NCBI GenBank assembly: GCA_964635545.1
Contig: CAZWOA010000142.1
Location: forward strand, 1-5,527
Source: JAGPIS01 sp964635545
GTDB taxonomy: Bacteria > Bacteroidota > Bacteroidia > Bacteroidales > Marinilabiliaceae
Reading direction: 5' to 3'
DNA: 5,527 bases
A program made the position numbers and the translations under genes. Below, piece by piece: positions 5,358 to 5,527 of this stretch; the stretch's first letter is position 1; every line of letters starts with the position of its first letter. The notes under the pieces are model-generated. The model made no database searches. It had not been told where the DNA came from and saw nothing but the letters and a program-made list of their open reading frames with translations.

Positions 5358-5439
5358 CGCTTTTTAAAAGAAAGAAGCGGTTTCAAAAAATGGTGTAAAT
5401 GCCATAAGAAATAGTGAGAAAAAAATATTCAATTTTTTT
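5358..5439 (+). ncRNA. Possible short non-coding transcript between the tandem promoters
   Basis: Between promoters P1 and P2 three small hairpins can be drawn: 5358-5365 with 5372-5379; ATGGTG (5390-5395) with TGCCAT (5400-5405, two wobbles); and the A/T-only AAAAAAAT (5419-5426) with ATTTTTTT (5432-5439). The third is followed by little else than T-rich sequence and could end a transcript of about 80 nt. The only ORF is ATG GTG TAA at 5390. The structures are weak, and the same stretch may simply be the leader of the downstream gene or an A-tract upstream element of P2. Confidence 0.2.
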
Positions 5440-5449
5440 ATTGTTGAGT

Positions 5450-5480
5450 TTTGTTTTTCGAAAATTGTTTCTTATCTTTG
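5450..5480 (+). promoter_or_regulatory. Predicted strong promoter P2 for a gene beyond the right edge
   Basis: TTTG at 5450-5453 and TATCTTTG at 5473-5480 are both perfect, with a 19-nt gap. A/T-only tracts just upstream (5419-5439) could act as an UP-type element. Transcription would start near 5485-5490, and at least 37 nt of leader lie inside the window. The sequence CACCCGCTTT after the box resembles that after P1 (CCTTCGCTTT). Confidence 0.75.
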
Positions 5481-5527
5481 CACCCGCTTTACCGAAAAAG
5501 GGTTGAGCATAAAGAAACGAAAAGATA

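Larger units (their letters stand above)
5270..5527 (+). other. 258-bp gene-free region with tandem promoters leading out of the window
   Basis: No protein-coding gene or complete RNA gene is visible here. The region holds the inverted repeat at 5275-5318, then a first promoter (5321-5353), a short stretch with three small hairpins, and a second promoter (5450-5480) with its initially transcribed region. The gene being driven starts beyond the right edge. It could be a stable RNA (tRNA or rRNA) or a strongly expressed protein gene; the window does not decide. Confidence 0.7.

Noticed and set aside
5481..5527. Start of a tRNA or rRNA gene at the right edge
   Set aside because: No acceptor stem, D-arm or 16S 5' sequence can be recognised in the remaining bases, so only a leader region can be claimed.

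Overview
The window looks like core chromosome from a member of the Bacteroidales (phylum Bacteroidota). The evidence is lineage-typical protein families (a PUR-alpha-like DUF3276 protein, an over-long NusB of about 311 residues, a DUF5606 protein), AT-rich DNA, little Shine-Dalgarno sequence before the starts, and several matches to the Bacteroidetes promoter consensus (TTTG, about 19-21 nt, TAnnTTTG). There is no sign of a mobile element, CRISPR array, phage gene or foreign-looking base composition.

Layout. Positions 1-60 hold the last codons of a plus-strand gene. It meets, tail to tail, a minus-strand DUF3276/PUR-like nucleic-acid-binding protein (88-441), with a shared bidirectional terminator between them. 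A divergent intergenic region (442-678) carries a promoter for each direction. A tight plus-strand cluster follows: nusB, a DUF1573 lipoprotein, yajC, a YbbR/CdaR-like membrane protein, coaE, and a TerB plus J-domain (DjlA-like) membrane co-chaperone. A DUF5606 gene (4835-5269) has its own promoter. The last 258 bases hold an imperfect inverted repeat and two tandem promoters that point out of the window, with no complete gene.

Function. The cluster mixes RNA transcription (NusB), the Sec accessory subunit YajC, envelope proteins (DUF1573 lipoprotein, YbbR-domain protein), the last step of coenzyme A synthesis (CoaE) and a membrane-anchored DnaK co-chaperone. The genes are packed: nusB and the DUF1573 gene abut, ybbR and coaE overlap by 1 nt, and coaE and the djlA-like gene overlap by 4 nt. 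The only real break is after yajC, where a strong terminator hairpin carries a perfect promoter -7 box across its stem-loop junction and loop, just before the ybbR start. That splits the cluster into nusB-DUF1573-yajC and ybbR-coaE-djlA.

I did not find a clearly new biological system. The most interesting structures are regulatory: the nested terminator/promoter at 2373-2424 and the tandem promoters with a shared initially transcribed sequence at 5321-5490.
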